NCBI GenBank assembly: GCA_013112545.1
Contig: JABFGJ010000007.1
Coordinates: 1 to 64,000 of the forward strand
DNA: 64,000 nucleotides
From: Bacteroidota bacterium
GTDB taxonomy: Bacteria; Bacteroidota; Bacteroidia; Flavobacteriales_E; Vicingaceae
Reading direction: 5' to 3'
The notes under the pieces were generated by a model, which had not been told where the DNA came from, did not search any database, and saw only the letters and a list, made by a program, of their open reading frames with translations. The position numbers and the translations under genes were made by a program. Below, in pieces: positions 54,886-64,000 of this stretch; the stretch's first letter is position 1; each line of letters begins with the position of its first letter.

Positions 54886-56789
54886 ATTATGTTAGAATCT
54901 GTACTTTTTCCTTTAAAATGAACGATTAAATATAAGACACTTATTCCAATTGGCATACAAATCCACAGTGGAATTCCAAAAGCTGATGGAATTGTACCGA
55001 AAACAATAGCTACCAAACCGACTGTAAGGGCATAAGGCATTTGTGTTCTTACATGGTCGATGTGATTGCAAGAACTAGCCAATGAACTAAGAATAGTAGT
55101 ATCTGAGATTGGTGAGCAATGATCTCCTAAAACTGCACCGGCTAATACACAAGAAACAACATTGTGAAAAATTGAAAGTGTTTCTAGATAGTCCATTCCA
55201 CTTGCGGTGCAAATTTCCCATGAGGCTGGAAGCATCAAGGGATAAAGTATTGCCATCGTTCCCCATGATGAGCCAGTGGAAAATGCAACAACAACTGCAA
55301 GCAAAAAAGTAATGGCTGGTATAAAATAAGGGCTGATGTTGTCAGAAAGTAAAGAAGTTAATAAATCAGCGGTGTGCATGTTTTCTATAACTCCTGCAAG
55401 CGACCAAGCCAACACTAATATGATGACAGCCGACAACATGGTTTTAAACCCTTGTATGGAAGTTTCAATGGCAGTTGATAGGGATAATATTTTTTGAAAA
55501 ATACTTAATGCAATTGCAGCAATTAATCCAGCTGCAGATGACCACAACAATGCTTGATAAGAGTCAGCGTTTCCTATGGTAGAGGATAATTTTCTCGTAA
55601 AAGAAAAGCTAGTGTCACTCCAAATGCTTGCATCCCAACCAGTATAAAGTAAACCCGAAATGGTGCCCACTACAACGATTAAAACAGGAATAACAGCATT
55701 GTAAGATTTTATTTTAATTCCTTTTTTGGCAGAAAACTCTTCGCTCAACTCATCTGATTCTTTTGCTGAGGTCGTTTGTATTTCGCCTTGCCTAGCTATT
55801 ATTTCAGCTGAATACATGGGGCCAAAATCTTTTTGTTTCCAGATAAGAATCAGCATAAAAATTAATGCTAAAATGGGATAAAATGAGTAAGCTAAAGAAT
55901 TGACAAATGTTGCGTAAACTCCTTCGTCTAACCCTACTATGGAAGAAATTCCACTTTCTATATAACCTAATTCGGCACCAATCCAAGTGGTTACAAATGC
56001 TATGGAAGCGACCGGAGCAGCTGTAGAATCTACCAAATAAGCTAATTTTTCTCTCGAAATTCGAAGCTTGTCAGTGATAGGTCGCATGGTATTCCCAACA
56101 ATTAAAGTATTGGCATAATCATCAAAGAAAATAGCAATGCCCAAAAACCAGGTTGCAAATTGACCAGATTGCGCATTTTTTGCATATTTAGAAATGCGAT
56201 TGACAACGCCCTGCATTCCACCATTTTTGGAAATCACACTGACCATTCCACCTATTAGTGTAGAAAAAATTATAATGGAAATATGCCCAGAATCATTGAT
56301 AGCACCTAAAATATATGTGTCTATCATGGCCATAAACCCATAGAGTATTCCCCACATTCCATGCGTATAGAGTTGTATAATTAGGGCTCCAACAAATATT
56401 CCGAGCAATAAAGAACTGACCACTTCGCGAATTAACAATGCTAAAACGATGGCCAGCAAAGGTGGAATAATTGACATCCAAAGGTGAATGGGATTTACTT
56501 CTTTTTCAAATAATTGATCGGCTATTGCTATTTGAAATATACCAGATTCTTTAAATTGACCTGTTATAATGGCCTTTCCTTGTTCAAATTCCAATTGAAT
56601 TTCTTCATTACCATTAAGTTTCGCAGGAACTGTTTTGCTTTCGAAAAAATCAGCGTTTACTATAATTTCATATTCTATTCCTTCAATTACAAAGTCTGGA
56701 AAATCTAGCTCAAAAGAGTTATACTCTTGCTCTTGAGAGTAGGTTATGCCTGAAAATAGTATTAAGAAAAGAAATAAAATGTTTTTCAA
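54882..56789 (-). CDS. nhaC: NhaC-family Na+/H+ antiporter with extracytoplasmic N-terminal domain
   Basis: 635 aa. A cleavable-looking signal (LFLFLILFSGITYS) and about 80 residues of beta-rich domain precede the transporter. The NhaC core has about 11-12 helices with FFDDYANTLIVGNTMRPITD, AFVTTWIGAELGY, FSTGSSWGTMAILYPLMLPA and LGDHCSPISDTTILSS, all family hallmarks. The N-terminal extracytoplasmic domain is absent in Bacillus NhaC (about 460 aa). TTG start at 56789, with no ATG in the signal region. Exchanges Na+ (or an organic acid pair) for H+. Confidence 0.9.
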   Translation of the reverse strand: MKNILFLFLILFSGITYSQEQEYNSFELDFPDFVIEGIEYEIIVNADFFESKTVPAKLNGNEEIQLEFEQGKAIITGQFKESGIFQIAIADQLFEKEVNPIHLWMSIIPPLLAIVLALLIREVVSSLLLGIFVGALIIQLYTHGMWGILYGFMAMIDTYILGAINDSGHISIIIFSTLIGGMVSVISKNGGMQGVVNRISKYAKNAQSGQFATWFLGIAIFFDDYANTLIVGNTMRPITDKLRISREKLAYLVDSTAAPVASIAFVTTWIGAELGYIESGISSIVGLDEGVYATFVNSLAYSFYPILALIFMLILIWKQKDFGPMYSAEIIARQGEIQTTSAKESDELSEEFSAKKGIKIKSYNAVIPVLIVVVGTISGLLYTGWDASIWSDTSFSFTRKLSSTIGNADSYQALLWSSAAGLIAAIALSIFQKILSLSTAIETSIQGFKTMLSAVIILVLAWSLAGVIENMHTADLLTSLLSDNISPYFIPAITFLLAVVVAFSTGSSWGTMAILYPLMLPASWEICTASGMDYLETLSIFHNVVSCVLAGAVLGDHCSPISDTTILSSLASSCNHIDHVRTQMPYALTVGLVAIVFGTIPSAFGIPLWICMPIGISVLYLIVHFKGKSTDSNII

Positions 56790-56872
56790 TTGGTATTTTT
56801 TCGGTTCGTAAATATATTAAAAGCCATCGGAATCTTTTAGCTGCAAAAGAGATAAAAACCTTTATTTGTAAA

Positions 56873-58066
56873 ATGAGAAAAGAAATTCTAATAATTGGCG
56901 GTGGTGCATCTGGTTTTTTTGCTGCAATTAATATCGCAGAAAGTCATCCAGATTATCAGGTAATTATATTAGAAAAAAGCAATCAGCTTTTGGCCAAAGT
57001 TAGAATTAGCGGAGGTGGCCGTTGCAATGTAACTCATGCTTGTTTTGAACCCAAAGACTTGAGTAAATTTTATCCTCGTGGGGAAAAAGAAATGTTGGGT
57101 GCATTTCATCGTTTTTCTACTGGCGATGTTATCGAATGGTTTGCCAAAAGAAATGTGGAGCTTAAAATCGAAGAGGATGGCAGAATGTTTCCAGTAAGTG
57201 ATCGTTCAGAAACCATTATCGATTGCTTTATGCAAGCAGTAAAAGATTTAGGTATTGAGGTTCGCTTGAAATCGAATGTTAAAGAAATTCAAAAAGAGAC
57301 TCGGTTTACTGTCATTTTAGACGATGATTCGAAATTAAATGCAGACCATGTTGTTGTTGCGGTTGGAGGTAATCCTAAATTGAGTCATTATAGTTTGATA
57401 AGCCAATTGGGACATCAAATTGAAAAACCAATTCCTTCGCTTTTTACATTTAATCTCCCCCAGTCTAAAAGCAATGAATTAATGGGATTGGCTTTGGATG
57501 CCGAAGTTCAAATATTGGGCACTAAGTATAGTGAATACGGCCCTGTGTTGTTTACTCACTGGGGTATGAGTGGACCAGCAATACTAAAACTTTCTGCAAG
57601 AGCTGCAATCGAATTATACCAAAAAAGCTATCAATTCAAATTTCAAATTAGCTGGTTAGAAAACACGGAGGACTTCCTTGCTGATGTGAGAAAAAACCAA
57701 GCAGCTAAAAAGTTAATCAACACTAAACCTGCTGAATTTCCCAATCGTTTTTGGCAATATTTATTAGATAGAGCTGAGGTATATTCAGGTAAAAATTGGG
57801 GTGATTTGTCTAAAAACGAGTTGGACAGAATTGAGAGTTGCCTAACAAAAGACATCTATGAGGCCAATGGCAAAACGACATTTAAAGAAGAGTTTGTAAC
57901 AGCTGGTGGCATAGATTTAAAAGAGATTAACATGAAAACCATGGAGAGCAAATTGGTAGATGGTTTGTTTTTTTGTGGCGAAGTAATGAATGTGGATGCT
58001 TTAACTGGTGGTTTTAATTTTCAGGCAGCATGGACGAGTGCTTGGCATGTAGCTCAAAACGTGTAA
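56873..58066 (+). CDS. HI0933/BaiN-family flavoprotein (NAD(P)/FAD oxidoreductase)
   Basis: 397 aa. FAD-binding GGGASGFFAAINIAE at the N-terminus, the family signature KVRISGGGRCNVTHA near residue 42, a second VAVGGNPKLS motif near 163 and C-terminal GGIDLKEINMKTMESKLVDGLFFCGEVMNVDALTGGFNFQAAW. Cytosolic; the family is abundant but its normal substrate is unclear (BaiN reduces bile-acid intermediates in clostridia). Divergent from nhaC. Confidence 0.9.
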   Translation: MRKEILIIGGGASGFFAAINIAESHPDYQVIILEKSNQLLAKVRISGGGRCNVTHACFEPKDLSKFYPRGEKEMLGAFHRFSTGDVIEWFAKRNVELKIEEDGRMFPVSDRSETIIDCFMQAVKDLGIEVRLKSNVKEIQKETRFTVILDDDSKLNADHVVVAVGGNPKLSHYSLISQLGHQIEKPIPSLFTFNLPQSKSNELMGLALDAEVQILGTKYSEYGPVLFTHWGMSGPAILKLSARAAIELYQKSYQFKFQISWLENTEDFLADVRKNQAAKKLINTKPAEFPNRFWQYLLDRAEVYSGKNWGDLSKNELDRIESCLTKDIYEANGKTTFKEEFVTAGGIDLKEINMKTMESKLVDGLFFCGEVMNVDALTGGFNFQAAWTSAWHVAQNV

Positions 58067-58100
58067 TGAGCTAATCCCTGACAAATCATTAGGTATTCCG

Positions 58101-58108
58101 TAATTTTG
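58101..58108 (+). promoter_or_regulatory. Promoter -7 element abutting the lipoprotein start
   Basis: TAATTTTG ends 6 nt before ATG 58115, again implying a leaderless or near-leaderless mRNA. Confidence 0.45.
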
Positions 58109-58114
58109 ATTTTT

Positions 58115-58543
58115 ATGAATTTAAGAATTTTCGCTACTTATTTAGTTGTTTTTATGCTTGCATTTACTTCCTGTAAATCAAGTAAAATAAGTGTAGCAGA
58201 TTCTAATTCTGAATTAAAAATTGAACAAGCCTACATTCAAAAAGAAGTGCCAGGATTGCCCAATATGCAAGCAAGGTTTTATTTAAATATAGTTTTTAAT
58301 GCCAAAAGTTTAGATGGGGTAAAGCTAGATAGCATTAAGATGACTGGAGCACAATATACTGTTTTATCGAAAGGTAATTTTTTGAATATAAGTTTAAATC
58401 AGATTCGGCTTGGAATTAAGCCACTTCCTAAAATAGACAAAAATGAACCCAACGGAGCGATACTTTATTTTCATAAAAACAACCAAGCATATTTTCAATT
58501 AATTAACGAAATTCTAATTAAAGAACCACTTTATTTACCTTAG
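58115..58543 (+). CDS. Small lipoprotein of unknown function
   Basis: 142 aa from ATG 58115. Signal peptide with lipobox (VVFMLAFTSC). The mature part is beta-rich (ARFYLNIVFNAKSLDGVKLDSIKM) and resembles no domain I can name. Ends 5 bp before the next gene, so likely cotranscribed with the large T9SS protein. Confidence 0.7.
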   Translation: MNLRIFATYLVVFMLAFTSCKSSKISVADSNSELKIEQAYIQKEVPGLPNMQARFYLNIVFNAKSLDGVKLDSIKMTGAQYTVLSKGNFLNISLNQIRLGIKPLPKIDKNEPNGAILYFHKNNQAYFQLINEILIKEPLYLP

Positions 58544-58548
58544 AGATA

Positions 58549-61500
58549 ATGAAAAAATTAATTTTAATTGCAATTATAATTATTTCGAAAAGCCTTGTTG
58601 CTCAAAGCGATAATGCTGATTTAAAAAGCTTGTATAAAGCGATGCAAAGCGACAATTCATATAATTTTTATGAAGTAGTTGAAGTAGCTGAACGCTATTT
58701 TAACAGCATTGATAAATATGCAAAAGGTTCAGGGTATAAACCCTATATGCGATGGAAAGAAGCAAATGAATACAAGTATTATCCAAGTGGGGATCGCAGT
58801 AAGGTTGACCCTTTATTTGTTGAAAAAGAATTTCAAACATTTTTAAAGAACAAGCAACAAAGCGGATTAAAAGCTAGTTCTACCTGGCTAAGTTTAGGGC
58901 CTTATACTATTGATAGCATTACAGGTCATTATTCAACTGGTTTAGGAAGAATGGAAGACCTTTATGTTTCTCCTTTGGATTCTAGCATTATCTATGTTAG
59001 CAGTAGGAGCGGAGGTTTTTGGAAAAGCAATGATGAGGGCCAAAGCTGGACGGTTACAACAGATTTTTTACCAGCTACTGGGGTAAATGTTTTTGCCGTT
59101 TCTCCCACCAATTCCGATTCGATTCTCATCAATGTTCAAAATGCTAGAAATACCACTTCGCATGGAATTTATAGAAGTACAGATGGAGGAAGCACCTGGT
59201 CATTAAGCAATTTCAATCCATCCAATATTTATCGCGGGGGCTTAGGTTCAGATTTTCAGATTTACGATATAAAATATCATCCTAGAATTAAAGATTTAAT
59301 TTTTGTAGGCACAAGTGAAGGCATATATCGCTCTACTGATAATTTACAATCGTGGGCAAAAACTCAAACTTCGCTCGACGTGACTCAAATCACATTTCAT
59401 CCGAGTAATGACAGCATAATTTATTTTTATGATACGTATTATTGGAGTAGCGACCACGATCGCATTTATCGATCTAGTGATTTAGGAGTTAGTTTTTCGG
59501 CTATAAATGGTATTGAAGGAAATAACAACCGAAGAAGTGTGAGGCTTTCTGTAAGCAATGATTGTGCTTCTTGCTTGTATTACGCCTCACAAAATGGGGT
59601 TTGGAAGTCTATCGACAATGGACAAACATTTCGTTTTTTATCAAACCCCAACGAATCCTGTGAGGCTTTTGCAGTGAATGATATAGATACTTCCGTTATG
59701 ATTTATGGCTATGTCGATTTAGAAGCAAGTTTAAATGGCGGAAAAACCTTTTCTAACAGAACGCGTTGGTCATTGGGAAATACAAATGGTAACAAAAGCA
59801 GCCATGCTACAAGCTTCGCTACAAGCACCAATTATATTCATGCCGACATGCGAAACGCAAAATGTGTGAATGGGGTTTTTTATGTTTCTACTGATGGTTT
59901 TGTTTGTAAAAGCGCAGACAATGGCAGCACATGGACAATTTTAACCCAAGGAGTTGGCACAAGAGAAGCGTATTGTTTAGGACTAAGTCAATCCAATCAC
60001 GAACGAACAATTTCAGGATCGCAAGATAATGGCTCTAGCATTAGAACAGAAAAAGGCTGGATAGAATACACAGGTGGCGATGGTATGGAGGGAATCATAC
60101 ATCCTTTAAATGACGATTGGATGATTTCGAGTTATCAATTTGGAAGTCGAACTAGAACAAGCAATGGAGGCTCTAATTTAAGTGGTGCAAATCCTATTGG
60201 AGTTTCGGGTGGTTATTGGGTTGCACCTTTAGCTTATGACCCAAACAATCACATGCGTTTTTATGATTTTAGAGATTCTATTTACCGAACTGATGATTTT
60301 GGCATAAGCCATACTTACATTGGACAACCCAACTTTTCTGGAGATATTCAAGTTGCTGCCATTGCTGAAAATAATTCCAACATTATTGTAGTTGCTAGAA
60401 ACGAATTTATCGAAAAGTCAACTGATGGAGGAGTAACTTTTACAAGCATAAAAGCTGGACTTCCCAGTTACAGCATCCGCGATATAAGTTTTAACCCGAA
60501 AGACGATGACAATATTTTTGTCGTATATGGTCGTTACCAAAATGATGGAAAAAAAGTTTATATGACCACGAACGGAGGTCAAACTTGGCAAAACATAACC
60601 TACAATCTGGGCAATATGCCAATTTCTTCAGTTGTGATAGACCATAGTAGTTCAAGCACTATTTATTTGGGTGCAGAAATAGGTGTATATACCAAACCTT
60701 TAAGTGGTAATTCTTGGAGCTTATACAACACTGGTTTGCCCAATATGGATGCTCGAGAATTGGAAATTAATTATGGTTCTAATACCATCCGAACAGCGAC
60801 TTGGGGTAGAGGATTATGGGAAGCTAGCCTTGTTGGAAGAGCCAATTATCCTTCAATTGTCTATACTCAAATTAGCGATAAGCCAACTGAAAGCACACCC
60901 AAAGAATCGGTAAATCAATTTGTAAGTTCGATTATTAACTACACCGGAACTTTAAGCTCCGTTTATTTAGCATGGTCAAAAGATACTGCTGTTTTTGGAA
61001 ATACAATTCCAATGACGAACACACAGGGCTCAGAATGGGTTTCCAGCCAAGCATTACCCAATTTTGTATCAGGTACTAGAATGTATTTTAAAGTGTTTGC
61101 GGTTGGAGCAAATCAAGATACGACAGAGACATATAAATTTATGTATGAAGTTAAAGACTTTAAACATTGCTTAGGCGTAGGGAATAATAGTTCAGGTAAT
61201 CTTTATATAAATAGGGTGAGTATTGAAAATATAAATAACTTTTCTGCTAACAATAGTTATACACTCTACAGTAATCCATTGTTAACCCTTTATAAAGATT
61301 CTACTTATTCTATTCAGGTGACTGCAAGCACAAGTTGGGGTTCCAATGATTTTGGAGCATGGATTGACTATAATGGCAATAAAGATTTTGAAGATCAAGA
61401 AAGGATATTTTTTAAACCCAACTCAGGAGCAGGTGTAATCAATAGTTTTACCGTTCCTTCAACTATTGCTGTTGGAGACACTGTTGCCATGCGTGTTCGA

Positions 61501-61851
61501 TTAAGCTATTGGAATGACCCTGAACCTTGCGGAAATGCCTTTGGAGAAGTGGAAGATTATTTGCTTGTGCTTAAAGATAATACAACCGAAATAGATGAAA
61601 ATGAAGTGGTGGGAGAGCATTTTAGATTTTATCCAAATCCAACAAATGGGCAGTTTACAATTGCTTTTAAAGAAGGAATTCAACACCAGCAAATTAAAAT
61701 TTATTCTACTCATGGGAAATTGTTACAGCAGAGCAATCAGGGAAAACAAAGCTTAGTGCAGTTTAATTTAGATTTGCCAGCAGGCACTTACTTTGTTTCG
61801 GTTGGTTCGGGAAAGCAAATACAAACCCTTCCTTTGGTGATTACCAAATAA
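58549..61851 (+). CDS. Large T9SS-sorted BNR/Asp-box protein with GEVED-like domain
   Basis: 1100 aa. Signal peptide at 1-19. From about residue 110 to 740 it has repeated Asp-box/BNR motifs (SNDEGQSWT, STDGGSTWS, SADNGSTWT, STDGGVTFT, TTNGGQTW), building one or two beta-propellers of the sortilin/sialidase type. Sialidase catalytic residues are not evident. About 900-1010 is GEVED-like (FGAWIDYNGNKDFEDQERIF, FGEVEDYLL). The last 75 residues are a T9SS type A sorting domain starting FRFYPNPTNGQF. A large surface or secreted adhesin/binding protein is likely. Confidence 0.85.
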   Translation: MKKLILIAIIIISKSLVAQSDNADLKSLYKAMQSDNSYNFYEVVEVAERYFNSIDKYAKGSGYKPYMRWKEANEYKYYPSGDRSKVDPLFVEKEFQTFLKNKQQSGLKASSTWLSLGPYTIDSITGHYSTGLGRMEDLYVSPLDSSIIYVSSRSGGFWKSNDEGQSWTVTTDFLPATGVNVFAVSPTNSDSILINVQNARNTTSHGIYRSTDGGSTWSLSNFNPSNIYRGGLGSDFQIYDIKYHPRIKDLIFVGTSEGIYRSTDNLQSWAKTQTSLDVTQITFHPSNDSIIYFYDTYYWSSDHDRIYRSSDLGVSFSAINGIEGNNNRRSVRLSVSNDCASCLYYASQNGVWKSIDNGQTFRFLSNPNESCEAFAVNDIDTSVMIYGYVDLEASLNGGKTFSNRTRWSLGNTNGNKSSHATSFATSTNYIHADMRNAKCVNGVFYVSTDGFVCKSADNGSTWTILTQGVGTREAYCLGLSQSNHERTISGSQDNGSSIRTEKGWIEYTGGDGMEGIIHPLNDDWMISSYQFGSRTRTSNGGSNLSGANPIGVSGGYWVAPLAYDPNNHMRFYDFRDSIYRTDDFGISHTYIGQPNFSGDIQVAAIAENNSNIIVVARNEFIEKSTDGGVTFTSIKAGLPSYSIRDISFNPKDDDNIFVVYGRYQNDGKKVYMTTNGGQTWQNITYNLGNMPISSVVIDHSSSSTIYLGAEIGVYTKPLSGNSWSLYNTGLPNMDARELEINYGSNTIRTATWGRGLWEASLVGRANYPSIVYTQISDKPTESTPKESVNQFVSSIINYTGTLSSVYLAWSKDTAVFGNTIPMTNTQGSEWVSSQALPNFVSGTRMYFKVFAVGANQDTTETYKFMYEVKDFKHCLGVGNNSSGNLYINRVSIENINNFSANNSYTLYSNPLLTLYKDSTYSIQVTASTSWGSNDFGAWIDYNGNKDFEDQERIFFKPNSGAGVINSFTVPSTIAVGDTVAMRVRLSYWNDPEPCGNAFGEVEDYLLVLKDNTTEIDENEVVGEHFRFYPNPTNGQFTIAFKEGIQHQQIKIYSTHGKLLQQSNQGKQSLVQFNLDLPAGTYFVSVGSGKQIQTLPLVITK

Positions 61852-61951
61852 AATAAGGATTGAATTTTAGTGTGCTATAAGTTAGTTGGTATTTACGAAT
61901 ACAATTGGAGTTTTTTTGAATGCACTCTGCAATCAGATTATTGAGATATCA

Positions 61952-63967
61952 CTATTTTCTCAATTTCTCCAATTCAAACATTTCATCTCGCAATCGTGCA
62001 GCTTCAATAAAGTCGAGTTCTTTGGCCGCTTGTTCCATTTCCTTTCGAGTGCGAAGAATGGCCTTTTCTACTTCGTCCTTTTTTAGGTATTTGTTGTTTC
62101 TTTCAGCAGCTATTGAGGTTTGCTCTTGATCCAACTCATATTTTCTAGGTGCATTCGATCCATCAGCTACTTTGGTTTGCTTCAATATGGAATCATGTTT
62201 TTTAATCAAAGCTTGTGGTTTTATGCCATGTTTGGTATTGTATGCAATCTGAATTTCTCTTCTTCGGTCTGTTTCATCCATGGTTTTTTGCATAGAGCCT
62301 GTAATTTTATCTGCATAAAAAATCACCAAACCATTGACGTTTCTCGCTGCTCTACCAGCTGTTTGTGTAAGTGAACGATGTGAACGTAAAAAACCTTCTT
62401 TGTCAGCGTCCATTACGGCAACAAGAGAAACTTCTGGTAAATCTAAACCCTCTCTTAATAAGTTGACCCCAACCAACACATCAAAAGTGCCTAAACGCAA
62501 ATCACGTAATATTTCTACACGTTCTAAGGTGTCAACATCCGAATGAATATACCTTGTTTTTATTGCGTTTTTAATGAAATACTTGGTCAATTCCTCAGCC
62601 ATTCGCTTTGTTAAAGTGGTCACAAGTATTCGTTCATTCTTATCTGTTCTTAAAGCAATTTCCTCCATCAAATCATCGATTTGATTTTGGGTAGGACGAA
62701 TTTCTATTACAGGATCTAATAATCCTGTAGGGCGAATAACTTGTTCTACAACAATGCCTTCTGACTCTCTTAATTCATAATCGGCAGGAGTTGCGCTGAC
62801 ATAAATCGCTTGATTTCGCAAGGATTCCCATTCGTCAAATTTTAATGGCCGATTGTCCATGGCTGCTGGCAAACGAAAACCGTATTCAACTAAATTAATT
62901 TTTCGAGCTCTATCGCCACCATACATGGCGTTTACCTGAGAAACCGTAACATGACTTTCATCAACCACTAATAAATAATCATCTGGAAAATAGTCGATTA
63001 AACAAAAGGGTCGAGTGCCTGGTTGGCGTGCATCAAAATAGCGAGAGTAATTCTCGATACCTGAACAATAGCCCAACTCTTTCATCATTTCTAAATCATA
63101 AAGTGTCCGTTCTTCTAGTCTTTTAGCTTCTAATGGTTTTCCAATTTCTTTGAAATATTCAACTTGTTTAACCATGTCTTGTTGAATTTCCCAAACGGCT
63201 TCATTCATTCGATCTTGAGTGGTCACAAAGATATTGGCTGGGTAGATGTTCAAATTGTCAAAACGCTCTATGGTATTTCCATTTAAAGGATCAAAAGAGC
63301 GAATGTCTTCGATTTCATCACCAAAAAAACTGATGCGATAAGCGATGTCAGCGTAAGCAGGGTATAAGTCAACGGTATCTCCTTTAACTCGAAAAGTTCC
63401 GCGTTTAAATTCGCCCATGGTTCTGGCATACAATGCACTGACAAATTGATGCAGTAACTTATTGCGACTGATTTTCTGAAATTTTGAAATTTTTGTAATG
63501 TTCTCTTTAAAATCTAAAGGATTGGAAATTCCATAAATACAAGAAACAGAAGAAACCACAATGACATCTCTTCTACCAGAAAGCAAAGCTGAAGTTGCGC
63601 TTAATCGTAATTTTTCAATTTCATCATTTATTCCTAAATCCTTTTCGATGTAAGTATCAGAACCTGGCATATAGGCTTCAGGTTGATAATAATCGTAATA
63701 AGAAACGAAATATTCGACTGCATTGTCGGGGAAAAACTGCTTAAACTCGCCATACAATTGAGCTGCTAAAGTCTTATTATGACTCAAGACCAAAGTCGGC
63801 CGCCCTGTTTCTTGAATTACATTTGCAATGGTAAATGTTTTACCTGAGCCGGTTACACCAAGCAGGGTTTGAGCGACAACTCCATCGTTTAATCCATCAA
63901 CCAATTGTTTTATGGCCTGTGGTTGGTCACCTGTTGGTTTATAATCCGAAACGAGTTTAAAATCCAT
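61952..63967 (-). CDS. uvrB: Excinuclease ABC subunit B
   Basis: 671 aa. Nucleotide-excision repair helicase. Walker A GVTGSGKT near residue 40, the beta-hairpin YYDYYQPEAYMPGSDTYIEK near 92, DESHVT near 338, motif VI QTAGRAARN near 537, and the C-terminal UVR domain FIEAARLRDEMFELEKL that binds UvrC. Complete and of normal length. A TAAATTTG element ends 4 nt before the ATG. It converges with the T9SS gene across about 100 bp with no clear terminator. Confidence 0.98.
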   Translation of the reverse strand: MDFKLVSDYKPTGDQPQAIKQLVDGLNDGVVAQTLLGVTGSGKTFTIANVIQETGRPTLVLSHNKTLAAQLYGEFKQFFPDNAVEYFVSYYDYYQPEAYMPGSDTYIEKDLGINDEIEKLRLSATSALLSGRRDVIVVSSVSCIYGISNPLDFKENITKISKFQKISRNKLLHQFVSALYARTMGEFKRGTFRVKGDTVDLYPAYADIAYRISFFGDEIEDIRSFDPLNGNTIERFDNLNIYPANIFVTTQDRMNEAVWEIQQDMVKQVEYFKEIGKPLEAKRLEERTLYDLEMMKELGYCSGIENYSRYFDARQPGTRPFCLIDYFPDDYLLVVDESHVTVSQVNAMYGGDRARKINLVEYGFRLPAAMDNRPLKFDEWESLRNQAIYVSATPADYELRESEGIVVEQVIRPTGLLDPVIEIRPTQNQIDDLMEEIALRTDKNERILVTTLTKRMAEELTKYFIKNAIKTRYIHSDVDTLERVEILRDLRLGTFDVLVGVNLLREGLDLPEVSLVAVMDADKEGFLRSHRSLTQTAGRAARNVNGLVIFYADKITGSMQKTMDETDRRREIQIAYNTKHGIKPQALIKKHDSILKQTKVADGSNAPRKYELDQEQTSIAAERNNKYLKKDEVEKAILRTRKEMEQAAKELDFIEAARLRDEMFELEKLRK

Positions 63968-63971
63968 GGGG

Positions 63972-63979
63972 CAAATTTA
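63972..63979 (-). promoter_or_regulatory. uvrB promoter -7 element adjoining the ATG
   Basis: TAAATTTG (minus strand) with only CCCC between its last G and the uvrB ATG. Implies a leaderless mRNA. Confidence 0.5.
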
Positions 63980-64000
63980 CACTTTGACTTGATTGCATAG

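Noticed and set aside
58549-61851. Sialidase call for the BNR-repeat protein
   Set aside because: Asp-box motifs are plentiful, but the arginine triad and Tyr/Glu of sialidases were not found; such motifs are common in non-enzymatic propellers.

Overview
The window is chromosomal DNA of a member of the Bacteroidota. The evidence is strong A+T richness, three secreted proteins with type IX secretion (T9SS) C-terminal sorting domains, a TonB-dependent receptor with a carboxypeptidase-regulatory-like plug extension, an Omp28-like pair, DUF1573 and DUF2130 proteins, and repeated Bacteroidota-type promoters (TAnnTTTG, in four cases with a TTG about 18-20 bp upstream). A Flavobacteriales- or Cytophagales-like marine or freshwater organism is likely, but the genus cannot be named from sequence alone.

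Layout. 1-320: the 3' end of a 5S rRNA gene with its terminator, then a second 5S-like copy whose 3' end and terminator are nearly identical but whose 5' half is degenerate. 610-5093 (minus): fatty-acid desaturase, PIG-L deacetylase lipoprotein, AraC regulator, thioredoxin, DUF2130 coiled-coil protein. 5307-8742 (minus): an ABC-2 exporter pair (ATPase and permease) in one operon with an NtrC-like response regulator lacking the DNA-binding domain. 8866-12518 (plus): two tandem Omp28-like T9SS cargo proteins. 12769-16249 (minus): YdcF, protoporphyrinogen oxidase and oxygen-independent coproporphyrinogen oxidase, a late haem-synthesis operon. 16327-26068: housekeeping genes (aminotransferase, sucD, rarA, acpH, mnmE, an Rrf2 regulator, CBS protein, S41 protease). 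26390-33010 (plus): TonB receptor, pyrG-yidC, lipoprotein. 33206-43180: a gluzincin/propeller/barrel protein, peroxiredoxin, a Ktr/Trk potassium system, YceI, dinB, rplS, trmD, mltG. 43195-44411: a toxin-antitoxin-like pair (HigA-like fusion protein plus AbiEii nucleotidyltransferase) with a perfect operator-like palindrome. 44527-45936: phosphohexomutase.

46034-54050 is the accessory island. It is a type I restriction-modification locus in the order hsdR, REP-associated (RAYT) Y1 transposase, a fused hsdM-hsdS gene, and an AAA/ABC-type ATPase. It is visibly more G+C rich in its middle, bounded by a 10-bp inverted repeat and by palindrome-rich non-coding flanks, and contains two REP-like palindromes, one of them inside the transposase reading frame. 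This is the best candidate for an undescribed system. After the island, 54172-63967 returns to chromosomal genes: a DUF4919-like protein coupled to an NhaC antiporter, an HI0933-family flavoprotein, a small lipoprotein, a large T9SS BNR-repeat protein and uvrB.

Two genome-wide habits show in this window. Several genes (mnmE, hemN, uvrB, the 58115 lipoprotein) have a TAnnTTTG promoter element ending only 4-6 nt before the start codon, which implies leaderless mRNAs. Several genes (araC-like, trkH, nhaC, the DUF4919-like gene, hemN) appear to start with TTG or GTG and have no ATG alternative at their N-terminus. No tRNA, CRISPR array, prophage or classical insertion sequence was found.
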